Made by a program: the position numbers and the translations under genes. Below, in pieces: positions 18,637 through 26,777 of a DNA stretch of 64,000 nucleotides. The DNA lies in contig NZ_JAGPYK010000027.1 in NCBI RefSeq assembly GCF_018070045.1, forward strand, positions 1 to 64,000, given 5' to 3'. Every line of letters begins with the position of its first letter. Within the stretch, counting starts at the first letter, position 1. This DNA comes from Micromonospora sp. U21. Lineage in GTDB: Bacteria > Actinomycetota > Actinomycetes > Mycobacteriales > Micromonosporaceae. Under the pieces are notes generated by a model. The model searched no databases, was not told the DNA's origin, and worked only from the letters and a program-made list of their open reading frames with translations.

Positions 18637-19824
18637 TCAGTTGTGCTGGTGTTCGCCGGTGTCGGTGGCGGCACCGGTGCCGGCGGCGGTCGCCGGGTGG
18701 GAGTGGTCGTGGCCCGGGGGCATCGCCCCGGACTCGTCCAGGACGTGCAGCATCGTCGACATGCCGCCGTCGGAGTGGAACTGCATGTGGCAGTGCAGCA
18801 TCCAGTGCCCCGGCCCGACGGAGTCGCCCGCCGCCACCTGGAACCCGAACGAGTCGCCCGGCCCGAGCGGCTTGTTGTCGATGACCGGGACGCTGTCGGC
18901 GAACGGTTCCCCGTTGCTCACCAGGCCGGTCCGGGTGTCCGCCCAGGAATGCCCGTGCAGGTGGAAGGTGTGCATGTCATTGCCGATCCCGACGACGATG
19001 AACTCCACCTTCTCCCCCTTGCGGGCGACCAGGCAGGTCGGGCCGGGCTGCGGGTTCTGCGCGTCGCAGGTGTCGGTGGCCGCGCCGCGGCGCAGGTTGA
19101 TGCTCTGCCGGTCACCGAAGACCACGGTGTACGTGCGGTCGGGCTTCGGGTCGCCGGGTCGGCGCACCACCAGCCCGCCGAAGAGTCCCGCGCCGAGGCC
19201 CTGGGTGCCGTGCGGGCCGCCCACCACGTGATCGTGGTACCACCAGTAGCCGGCCGTGCCCGGCGAGCCGGTCTTCCTGTTGCGCTGCTGGGCGAACCAG
19301 GTGTACGTGCGTGACTCGCCGGGCGGGACGAACGAGCTGCTCTGCACGGTGCCGTCGGAGAGCTGGGTGTACTTGACCCCGTGCACGTGCAGCGACACAC
19401 CCAGCGGGTGCGCCGGGTCGGTGCGCAGCTGCTCCAGCGTCGCGGCGGGCACCAGGTTGTGCAGGGTGATGGCGAGGCACTCCCCCTCCATCATCTCCAT
19501 GGTCGGCCCCGGGTAGGAGGCGGTCTGCGGGCTGGTGCCGTAGCCGAGCCGGATCTGGGTGCCGTCCCTGGGTAACTCCACCGCGTAGAGCTGCATGCTG
19601 CGGTCCGGCTTGACGCAGCCCTCCGGCCGCTCGGCCGAGAGCACGCCGGTGCCGGCGATCGCCAGGCCGCCCGCGCCGACCAGGGTCAGCAGCACGGTCG
19701 CCGCCACCACCAACAGCCGGCGGGTGCTCGACCGCGGGCGGCGGGGGTCGGCCGAGTGGCCCTCCTCAGCCGCCGCTGCGCCCTCGGGCGGCGGAGCGTC
19801 CTCGGTGAGCCGCCAGGCCGTCAC
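18637..19824 (-). CDS. Secreted multicopper oxidase (two-domain laccase type)
   Basis: GTG at 19824 overlaps the stop of the upstream gene (GTGA). Residues 35-60 form an Arg-preceded hydrophobic export signal. All copper motifs are present: HVHG (146-149), WYHDHV (HDH 197-199), HTFHLHGHSW (285-294) and HCHMQFHSDGGM (344-355), covering the type 1 and the trinuclear type 2/3 sites. About 395 residues with two cupredoxin domains fits small laccases, which assemble as trimers. The C-terminal tail is His-rich and may bind copper. It is co-transcribed with a cupredoxin/DUF1080 protein and a sugar isomerase-like protein, which argues for a role in electron disposal or oxidation within carbohydrate processing rather than a stand-alone phenol oxidase. 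Confidence 0.9.
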   Translation of the reverse strand: MTAWRLTEDAPPPEGAAAAEEGHSADPRRPRSSTRRLLVVAATVLLTLVGAGGLAIAGTGVLSAERPEGCVKPDRSMQLYAVELPRDGTQIRLGYGTSPQTASYPGPTMEMMEGECLAITLHNLVPAATLEQLRTDPAHPLGVSLHVHGVKYTQLSDGTVQSSSFVPPGESRTYTWFAQQRNRKTGSPGTAGYWWYHDHVVGGPHGTQGLGAGLFGGLVVRRPGDPKPDRTYTVVFGDRQSINLRRGAATDTCDAQNPQPGPTCLVARKGEKVEFIVVGIGNDMHTFHLHGHSWADTRTGLVSNGEPFADSVPVIDNKPLGPGDSFGFQVAAGDSVGPGHWMLHCHMQFHSDGGMSTMLHVLDESGAMPPGHDHSHPATAAGTGAATDTGEHQHN

Positions 19825-20786
19825 CGCTCACCCCGCAGGTCGACCATCCGCTGGTAGCTGCGCTCGGCGGCGCCCAGCGAGCCGGGCGGGTTGGGCTGCA
19901 CGTTCGGCCCTGTGTCCTGCTCCCACAGGTAGGTGAACCGTCCGCCCCCGTCGAGCTCTGTGAAGAACTCTGCGAACGGGATCACCCCGGCGCCGAACTC
20001 CACGTCCAGGTACGAGTTGCCCTGCTGCGGGTCGGGCAGTGGGACGCCGTCCTTGACGTGGAACAGCGGGTAGCGGTGCGGGTGGGCGTTGACGTAGTCG
20101 ACCGGGCGGAAGCCCGGGTACTTCCGCGCCCCGCCGTACGCCCACAGGATGTCCATCTCCAGGAACACGTACCGCGGGTCGGTGAGCTCCAGGAACAGGT
20201 CGTAGAGCCGCACGTCGGGCCGGTCGGTCGCGAAGCTGAATTCGATGGTGTGGTTGTGCTGGTAGAGCTTGATCCCGCGGGCCGCGGCGGCGGCGCCCCA
20301 CGCGTTGAACTCCGCCGCGGCCGCCTGGTAGCCGGCGATGGTGCGGTTGCCGGTCGGCGCGGACGCGGTGCCGATCGCCGACATGCCGAGCGTCTCGGCG
20401 GCGTCCAGCTCCCACTCCAGGTTGGTGCGGAAGTCACCCAGCCCACGGTGGCTGCCCGCCGCCTTCAGCCCGTTGTCGTCGAGCAGCTGCCGGATCTGCT
20501 CCGGAGTGATCGGGCCGACGTTGCCCTGGGTGTAGCCGGCGAACTCCACCTCCCGGTAGCCGATGCGGGACAGCTCCTCGAAGACCGCCGCGAAGCCGAG
20601 CTGGGCGATCTTGTCGCGGACGCTGTAGAGCTGGATGCCCAGATGCCCCTGCGGGATCAGACGGCCGCTCGATTCGCTCGCCGCGACGGCCGGCAGCGCG
20701 CCGGCGAGGCTCGCCGCGCCGACCGCGACGGTGGATCCGGCGAGGCCGCGGAGCAGCGCCCGACGGTCGATCCTGTTCTTCGCCAT
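19821..20786 (-). CDS. Tat-exported sugar phosphate isomerase/epimerase-like TIM barrel
   Basis: I chose ATG 20786: AAAGGA lies upstream, and the protein then opens with a signal sequence containing RRALLRGLAGST. An earlier in-frame ATG at 20855 overlaps the previous gene. The mature part is an AP-endonuclease-2/xylose-isomerase-like barrel (LGIQLYSVRDKI, REVEFAGYTQG, LYQHNHTIEF, VFLEMDILWAYGG, FHVKDG) with the metal-ligand-like Glu, Asp, His and Glu spread over the strands. Secreted members accompany ThuA, DUF1080 and Gfo/Idh proteins in loci for oxidised sugars. It is 24 bp after the Ig/DUF1080 gene and overlaps the laccase start. Confidence 0.85.
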   Translation of the reverse strand: MAKNRIDRRALLRGLAGSTVAVGAASLAGALPAVAASESSGRLIPQGHLGIQLYSVRDKIAQLGFAAVFEELSRIGYREVEFAGYTQGNVGPITPEQIRQLLDDNGLKAAGSHRGLGDFRTNLEWELDAAETLGMSAIGTASAPTGNRTIAGYQAAAAEFNAWGAAAAARGIKLYQHNHTIEFSFATDRPDVRLYDLFLELTDPRYVFLEMDILWAYGGARKYPGFRPVDYVNAHPHRYPLFHVKDGVPLPDPQQGNSYLDVEFGAGVIPFAEFFTELDGGGRFTYLWEQDTGPNVQPNPPGSLGAAERSYQRMVDLRGER

Positions 20787-20809
20787 GGTGGTGTGGTCCT
20801 TTCGCTCGG

Positions 20810-23800
20810 TCAGCAGCAGCTGGTGGAGGCGGACGGCGTCCCGTCCGGGCAGCACGGGCTCAGTGGCGCGATCCGGACGTTGCGGAAGCTGACGACATCG
20901 GCGGTGCCGTGGTTCTGCAGGCCGATGTAGCCGCGGGCGCTCTGCCGTCCGGCCCCGCCCGGGTCATCCGCGCGGGGCGGGCTGAACACGGCTTCCGGGG
21001 TGTTGACGTACTCGTTGATCAGCTCACCGTTGCGGTAGACCGAGTAGTGCTGCCCCACCACCCGGATCTCGTAGTCGTTCCAGGTGCCCTTCGGGGTGAC
21101 CCGCGCGCCGGCCAGGTCGACCCGGTCGAACCCGTACACCGACCCGCTCTTGTACTGGTCGCCGTCGGGCCGGTCGTAGATCTGCAGTTCGTGGCCGTAC
21201 TTGATGGCCACCCACTCGGGCCGGGACTCGGCCGGGTGCCCGTGCACGTCCGGGAAGCGGACGAAGACCCCGCTGTTGGCGCGACCTTCGCCGGGCGCGT
21301 CGTCGCGCCACTGCAGCTTCAGCGAGAAGTCCCCGTACGTCGCCGTGGGCAGCCAGAGCATGCCGAGGCCGGCGACCGGGCGACTGGTGATCGACCCGTC
21401 GGCGTCGCGGGTGAAGCCGCCCGCCCCGACGTGCTCCCACCGGTTGAACGACGCCGCCGAGGTGTCCAGCAGCGGCTGGTAGCCGCTCTTGTCGTCCGAC
21501 TTGCCGACGCCCGAGCGGGCGGCGGCGCTGGCCAGGCGGCCGTGCTCCTTGTGGTCGATCACGCCCAGGTGGTGCAGGTGCTCGGCGACATCGGTGACGT
21601 GCTTGACGAACTGGCCGTGGTTCGGCCAGGCCCGCTCGTCCTGGATGGCGTTGTTGATCGTGCAGGCGTCCGCGACCACCCGGTTGGGTACGCCGCTGTC
21701 CACCGTGCCGAGCCAGACCGTCGGCCGGGTGTCCGGCACCGGGCAGGCGGCAGGACCGCTGGCGACCACGGTGAAGGTGACCGACGCGGCGCCCGAGGTG
21801 TTGCCGGCCTTGTCGGTGGCCCGGTAGCTGAGCGTGTGCGCGCCCGGCTGGTCGACGGTGACCGGCGCCGAGTACCGGGCGTACGTGCCACCGTCGAGGG
21901 CGTACTCGATCCGGTCGACGCCCGAGCCCGCGTCCGCGGCGGTGAGGGTGACGGTGGCGCTGCCGAGGTAGGCGCCGGTGTCGTCCTGCTGGCCGGAGAG
22001 CGTGGCGGTGGCGGTGGGCGGGGTGGTGTCCGGGGCCGGCGGGTCGACCACGGTGAACGACACCGACTGCGCGGCCGAGGTGTTGCCGGCCTTGTCGGTG
22101 GCCCGGTAACTGACCGTGTGCTGGCCGACCTGGTTGACGGTGACCGGCGCCGGGTAGCCGGCGTACGGCTGCCCGTCGAGGGAGTACTCGATCCGGTCCA
22201 CGCCGCTGCCCTCGTCGGTGGCCGAGATGGTGACCGTGGCGGACCCGACGTACGCCCCGGCGCTGTTCCGCTCGCCGGTCACCGCGGCGGTCGCGGTGGG
22301 CGGCGTGGTGTCCTGCGCCGGCGGCTCCACCACCGTGAACGACACCGACTGCGCGGCCGAGGTGTTCCCTGCCTTGTCCGTCGCCCGGTAGCTCACCGTG
22401 TGCTGGCCCGGCTGATTCACGCTCACCGGCGCCGAGTAGGCGGCGTACGCGCCGCCGTCGAGGGCGTACTCGATCCGGTCGACGCCCGACTCGGTGTCGG
22501 TGGCCGACAAGGTCACCGTCGCCGACCCCACGTACGCGCCGGCGTCGTTCCGCTGGCCGGTCACGCCGGCCGAGGCGGTGGGCGGGGTGGTGTCCGGCGC
22601 GGGCGGCCGCACCACGGTGAACGACACCGACTGCGCGGCCGAGGTGTTGCCCGCCTTGTCGGTGGCCCGGTAACTCAGCGTGTGCTGACCCGGCTGGCTC
22701 ACGGTGACCGGCGCCGAGTAGCCGGCGTACGGCCCGCCGTCCAGGGAGTACTCGACCCGGTCGACGCCCGACTCGGTGTCGGTGGCCGACAGGGTCACCG
22801 TCGCCGAGCCCACGTACGCCCCGCTGTCGTCGCGCTCACCGGTGAGCGCGGCCGAGGCGGTGGGTGGGGTGGTGTCCGGTTTCGGGGGTTCGACCACGGT
22901 GAACGACATCGACTGCGCGGCCGAGGTGTTCCCCGCCTTGTCGGTGGCCCGGTAACTCACCGTGTGCTGACCCGGCTGGCTCACCGTGACCGGCGCCGAG
23001 TAGCCGGCGTACGCGCCGCCGTCCAGGGAGTACTCGACCCGGTCGACACCGGACTCGGTGTCGACGGCGGTGAGGGTGACGGTGGCGGTGCCGACGTACG
23101 CGCCGGTGCCGTCGCGCTGGCCGGTGACCGCGGCGGCCACGGTCGGCGGGGTGGTGTCCGGGGCCGGCGGCTCCACCACTGTGAACGACACCGACTGCGG
23201 GGTCGAGGTGTTGCCGGCCTGGTCGGTGGCCCGGTAGGTCAGCGTGTGCAAGCCCGGCTGGTTCACGGTGACCGGCGCCGAGTAGGTGCCGTAGGTCCCG
23301 CCGTCCAGGGAGTACTCGACCCGGCTCACTCCCGATCCGCTGTCGGTCGCCGACAGCGTCACCGTCGCCGCGCCCAGGTAGGCGCCGTTGCCGTCGCGCT
23401 CACCGGTGACCGCGGCCGCCACGGTCGGCGGGGTGGTGTCCGAGTTGCCACCGGTGACGACCAGGAGCCCGTTCATTCCGCCATGGCCGGGGATCGCGCA
23501 GAAGTAGCGGTAGGTGCCCGGGGAGAGGACCACGTCGACGGTCCACCGGCCGCCGTTGGCGTCCGTCGGATCGGCCAGGATGTTCACGTCGACGTCGCTG
23601 TTGTACGCCGGGTTGCCGGTGTCGAACGTCAGGGTGTGCTGCATGCCGGTGGTGTTGCCGGTCGCGTCGCTGTTCTCGAAGACCAGCGTCGTCGGCCCGG
23701 CGACCGCGGTGGCCGGGGCGGAGCGGTACGCGAGGAAGTTGTCACCGGCGGTCCAGGTGAGCACCTGGGCCTGCAACTGGCGCGGCGGCGACGGCGCGAC

Positions 23801-23956
23801 GGCGGTGGTCGACGGTTGCAGGTCGACCGGGCGCGCGCTCGCCGGCACCGCCACCAGCCCGGCGGTCACCCACACCAGGGCGGCCGTGGTGACGGCCGCG
23901 ATCGATTTCCGCAACCGGCCGGCCGGGAGCCGGCCGGGAGGTGGGTATCCGTTCAT
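20810..23956 (-). CDS. Secreted cupredoxin / six Ig-like repeats / DUF1080 protein, 1048 aa
   Basis: ATG 23956 with AGAGAGG upstream; TTG 23959 is the alternative. The signal peptide ends near SARP (about residue 42). Residues 60-168 form a plastocyanin-like domain with candidate type 1 copper ligands His107 (MQHTLTF), Cys153, His158 and Met161 (FCAIPGHGGM). Six Ig-like repeats of about 93 residues follow, each opening DTTPPT and ending near SFTVV. Then come a segment like that in the 14340 protein (CTINNAIQDERAW) and a C-terminal DUF1080 domain (about 830-1040) with the sugar-hydrolase pattern GLGMLW, NSGVFVRFPD and ELQIYD. The C-terminus is Cys-rich. It is the first gene of the copper unit. 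Surface display or matrix binding by the Ig stalk is inference. Confidence 0.88.
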   Translation of the reverse strand: MNGYPPPGRLPAGRLRKSIAAVTTAALVWVTAGLVAVPASARPVDLQPSTTAVAPSPPRQLQAQVLTWTAGDNFLAYRSAPATAVAGPTTLVFENSDATGNTTGMQHTLTFDTGNPAYNSDVDVNILADPTDANGGRWTVDVVLSPGTYRYFCAIPGHGGMNGLLVVTGGNSDTTPPTVAAAVTGERDGNGAYLGAATVTLSATDSGSGVSRVEYSLDGGTYGTYSAPVTVNQPGLHTLTYRATDQAGNTSTPQSVSFTVVEPPAPDTTPPTVAAAVTGQRDGTGAYVGTATVTLTAVDTESGVDRVEYSLDGGAYAGYSAPVTVSQPGQHTVSYRATDKAGNTSAAQSMSFTVVEPPKPDTTPPTASAALTGERDDSGAYVGSATVTLSATDTESGVDRVEYSLDGGPYAGYSAPVTVSQPGQHTLSYRATDKAGNTSAAQSVSFTVVRPPAPDTTPPTASAGVTGQRNDAGAYVGSATVTLSATDTESGVDRIEYALDGGAYAAYSAPVSVNQPGQHTVSYRATDKAGNTSAAQSVSFTVVEPPAQDTTPPTATAAVTGERNSAGAYVGSATVTISATDEGSGVDRIEYSLDGQPYAGYPAPVTVNQVGQHTVSYRATDKAGNTSAAQSVSFTVVDPPAPDTTPPTATATLSGQQDDTGAYLGSATVTLTAADAGSGVDRIEYALDGGTYARYSAPVTVDQPGAHTLSYRATDKAGNTSGAASVTFTVVASGPAACPVPDTRPTVWLGTVDSGVPNRVVADACTINNAIQDERAWPNHGQFVKHVTDVAEHLHHLGVIDHKEHGRLASAAARSGVGKSDDKSGYQPLLDTSAASFNRWEHVGAGGFTRDADGSITSRPVAGLGMLWLPTATYGDFSLKLQWRDDAPGEGRANSGVFVRFPDVHGHPAESRPEWVAIKYGHELQIYDRPDGDQYKSGSVYGFDRVDLAGARVTPKGTWNDYEIRVVGQHYSVYRNGELINEYVNTPEAVFSPPRADDPGGAGRQSARGYIGLQNHGTADVVSFRNVRIAPLSPCCPDGTPSASTSCC
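21765..23440 (-). repeat. Six tandem Ig-like coding repeats (about 280 bp each)
   Basis: The repeats lie inside the gene starting at 23956. The middle four are very similar at DNA level, for example the recurring codons for SYRATDKAGNTSAAQS. The first and last are more diverged. This gradient fits expansion by unequal exchange and makes copy number prone to change or mis-assembly. Confidence 0.85.
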
Positions 23957-24568
23957 CAATGCCTCTCTCCCAGGTTCGAGGCGTGCGCCGGCAGGGCAGA
24001 CGTCCCCCGTCGGTGCCAGATCACCTCTTGTCGAGATATGTCGCCCGAGCGGCGAACCGCGTGGCCCCCTCCTGGCCGCACGGGATCCCCGGCCGGGGCG
24101 GATGCCACGGCCGTCCGGTGTGGATGGACTCGGTCCTGGTCCGCGGGCGAGCCGGATCGCACGCGTCGTCGGACGGCGTTCAGCGTGGAGCTGATGGGGT
24201 GAGGGTTGCGCCTCGGAGCTGAGGAGGCGTCATCGAGTAGGGACGAACATCGGTCAAACCCACAGCATCTGCGGGCCACGGGTCGTACCGCTGACCCGGG
24301 GTGCCATCCCTGGTCGAGTCGGTCGCCGCCGGACGTGTTGCGCCGCCTGGGGCCATCGATCGAGACTCACCGCGCCGCCGGTTAATCTCGATGAAACATA
24401 TTGATGGTTACGGACACTACTAAGTTGGTCTCGCCCTGTCCAGAGCTTTCGTCGCCCTCTGCTCTACTTTTCTCTGAAACGACGAAAGTCAGTAGCGTTG
24501 CCGACCACAAGTGCGTTACATCAGGTCAGACATCCATATCGAACGATGAATTGGTGGGAGGGTCAGGT
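23957..24568. other. Intergenic stretch, AT-rich at its right end
   Basis: No gene is supported. The left part may hold the promoter of the copper/DUF1080 unit. From about 24380 the sequence becomes clearly richer in A/T and contains an inverted repeat with arms CTTTCGTCG (24446-24454) and CGACGAAAG (24480-24488), then the left end of the IS6-type element. Confidence 0.5.
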
Positions 24569-25111
24569 GGCCGCTGTTGCATTGCCGGATGGTGGACGCG
24601 TTGAACCCGTGTCGGCCCCCGTGGTCAGATCGCTTGGGCGAGTTCGGTGAACGCGGCGGCGACCCGCAGAGCGGGCGGGGTGTCGATGGCGAGTCCGTAG
24701 TGTCCGCGGCGCAGGTTCTGCATGAACGCGTGGCCGGCGATGATCACTTGTGCTGTCTTGTCTGTTCGTAGCCCGCGCATCGGTCTCAACCGGTGTTTAA
24801 GCTGGCTGTGATCAGCCTCGATCGGGTTATTGGCGTACTGCTCGACGTGGTGCCAGGCGGACGGGATCAGCTCATCCAGCACACCGGGGTAGACCGGCGC
24901 GGCCTCGGTGACGACCTCGCTGGGTGTCACCTTCAATGTCGACAGCGCCCGGCGAAAGAACCTGCGGGCCGCTTCGGCGTCCCGGCGGGCCGAGACCAGC
25001 ACGTCGATGACATGCCCGTCCTGGTCGACCACCCGGTACACGTACCGCCACAAGCGTTGACCTTCACGTACGTCTCATCGACGAACCAGCGGTCACCTGG
25101 CGAGTGGCGAG

Positions 25112-25260
25112 TCAACTACCCGCCCATGAATGGGCGGGCTTGCAGATCAACCCCGCTGCTGGGTGCAACGAGGTGCCGCGTGTGGGCGATTGACTGCTCC
25201 CCAGCCGTCCACACCGCGCTGGGCGATGTTGACGGCCGCATTCCGATCGGCGTGGGCAAC
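25112..25260 (-). ncRNA. Candidate omega (reRNA) guide RNA of TnpB
   Basis: In IS605 elements the TnpB guide RNA overlaps the 3' end of tnpB and the right-end hairpin, and its guide continues into the flanking DNA. The matching region here spans the last codons of tnpB, 35 bp of 3' sequence and the hairpin at 25119-25138. The guide would begin with the flank read on the minus strand from 25111. The 5' boundary is a guess. Confidence 0.4.
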
Positions 25261-26322
25261 GACCCCGCACGACCGGCAGATGAAGGTGGCCTGGTCGGGC
25301 CGGTTCCGCTTGTCCCGGTGACCACACTGCGCACACGTCTGCGAGGTGTACGCCGGGTCGACCTGGACAAGAGCGACACCGGCCCGGCGAGCCTTGTAGG
25401 TCAGGAAAGAGCCGAGCTGGGCGAACGCCCACGAATGCACCGCGGCCCGTTGGGGCTTGCGCAGCCGTACCCTCTGCCGGATCCCCGTCAACTGCTCGAC
25501 GGCGACCCCGCGCGAGGTGCGTGCGGCCTCGGCCACGATGCTTTTCGAGATCACATGGTTGGTGTCGGTGGCATGCCGCGCTTCCTTGCGCTTGCGCCGG
25601 GCCAGCAGGCGCCGCGCGGACTTGGTGCCCTTGGCTTGCAGACGGGCGCGCAGTCGTAGCTGCCGCCGCCGGTAGCGGTTCAGCTTCTCCCCGGCGTACA
25701 CCCGCCCGTCGGAGTCGGTGGCGATGTTCACCACGCCGAGATCTACGCCAAGGAACCCCTGCGGGTCGACCGGATCAGCTTCGGCAACCTCGACAGTGGC
25801 GCACAGAAACCACGTGCCGTCGCGGTGCACGAGGTCGGATTCCCCGACCGGCAACTCGGCCACGGCCTTGAGCTGCTCGGGCGAACCGGTGTAGGCGACA
25901 CCCTTGCACCGTCCGTCGATCGTCCAGATCGACACGGTGCGCGAGTCGGACTGCCACGACAGCATCCTGGCGTCGTACGGCTGCGCGGCGTCCCACCGGA
26001 ATCGGACCGGCGTCGCCTCGACCCGCCGCCGGCGCTGCGACCCTGGCTTGCCGTAGTTACCGGCCGTGATGTTGGCGTGCAGCGTGGTGTAGGCGTCGGC
26101 GACCTTCTTGATGACGTGCTGCGCGGCCTGCGCCCCGAGCCGGTAGTCGGTCCTGATGCCGTGGTATGCGTGCCGGCGCAGGTCGTAGTTGCGGTAGCAG
26201 TCGATGTCGCGGGCCATCCGCGCCACATCGGACGCCGCCTCGTTGCAGGCGCGCAGAGTCGCCGTCAGCGCGGACGCCTGCTCCGACGTCGGCAGCAGCT
26301 TCACCTGCACGACCAGCTTCAC
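25147..26322 (-). CDS. tnpB: TnpB RNA-guided nuclease
   Basis: 391 residues with a complete catalytic set: RuvC Asp194 (GVDLGVVNI), Glu276 (VAVEQL) and Asp359 (HADRNAAVN). A zinc ribbon with Cys330, Cys333, Cys349 and Cys352 lies between the last two. The N-terminal part is basic and helical. TnpB nicks or cleaves DNA next to a target-adjacent motif, guided by RNA from the element's right end, and helps the element persist after excision. No internal stop or frameshift is present, in contrast to the host IS6 gene. It is transcribed divergently from tnpA. Confidence 0.9.
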   Translation of the reverse strand: MKLVVQVKLLPTSEQASALTATLRACNEAASDVARMARDIDCYRNYDLRRHAYHGIRTDYRLGAQAAQHVIKKVADAYTTLHANITAGNYGKPGSQRRRRVEATPVRFRWDAAQPYDARMLSWQSDSRTVSIWTIDGRCKGVAYTGSPEQLKAVAELPVGESDLVHRDGTWFLCATVEVAEADPVDPQGFLGVDLGVVNIATDSDGRVYAGEKLNRYRRRQLRLRARLQAKGTKSARRLLARRKRKEARHATDTNHVISKSIVAEAARTSRGVAVEQLTGIRQRVRLRKPQRAAVHSWAFAQLGSFLTYKARRAGVALVQVDPAYTSQTCAQCGHRDKRNRPDQATFICRSCGVVAHADRNAAVNIAQRGVDGWGAVNRPHAAPRCTQQRG

Positions 26323-26345
26323 CAGCCCATCGTATCATTTGGTCC

Positions 26346-26777
26346 ATGTCACCTCGATGGACCCCCGACCCAAACGTGCGCAGGGGTCGCAGTGTCGTCC
26401 ACAATCTTCACGCGCACTTGGTCTTCACCACCAAGTACCGACGCGGCGCCCTCACCGATCCGATCCTCACCCGCTGCCAGCAGGTCATGGCCCAGGTGTG
26501 CGAAGACTTCGGCGCGCAGCTGCGCGAGTTCAACGGCGAAGACGACCACGTCCACCTGCTCGTGCACTACCCGCCAGCCGTGGCTCTGTCGAAGTTGGTC
26601 AACTCGCTCAAGGGTGTCTCGGCCCGGTATCTGCGTCAGGAGTTCTCGTCCCACCTCAGTCAGTATCTGTGGGGCGGTCACCTGTGGTCGCCGTCGTACT
26701 TCGCCGCCTCGTGCGGCGGTGCCCCACTAGGTGTGGTCAAGGAGTACATCGAGAACCAGAAGCGTCCAGGTCCGTGA
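26346..26777 (+). CDS. tnpA: TnpA Y1 HUH transposase
   Basis: 143 residues from ATG 26346. It has the HUH metal site HVH (68-70, in GEDDHVHLLVHY) and the catalytic tyrosine Tyr134 in VKEYIENQ, the signature of IS200/IS605 transposases that cut and rejoin single-stranded DNA at subterminal hairpins. Length and motif spacing match the family. The start lies 23 bp from the tnpB start on the other strand, so the two share one divergent promoter region. Confidence 0.9.
   Translation: MSPRWTPDPNVRRGRSVVHNLHAHLVFTTKYRRGALTDPILTRCQQVMAQVCEDFGAQLREFNGEDDHVHLLVHYPPAVALSKLVNSLKGVSARYLRQEFSSHLSQYLWGGHLWSPSYFAASCGGAPLGVVKEYIENQKRPGP

Noticed and set aside
18637..19824. Copper nitrite reductase as an alternative to laccase
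   Set aside because: The complete HDH and HCH trinuclear-site motifs and the HCHMQFH pattern fit a laccase, and no denitrification genes are nearby.
21765..23440. Regularly spaced repeats resembling a CRISPR array
   Set aside because: The period is about 280 bp and every unit encodes an Ig-like domain in frame. No short repeats with unique spacers occur anywhere in the window.
20909..24202. Very long open frame (over 1000 codons) on the plus strand
   Set aside because: It lies antisense to the cupredoxin/Ig/DUF1080 gene, mirrors its repeats, has Arg/Gly/His-rich composition and no known motif. It is a shadow produced by G/C-ending codons.
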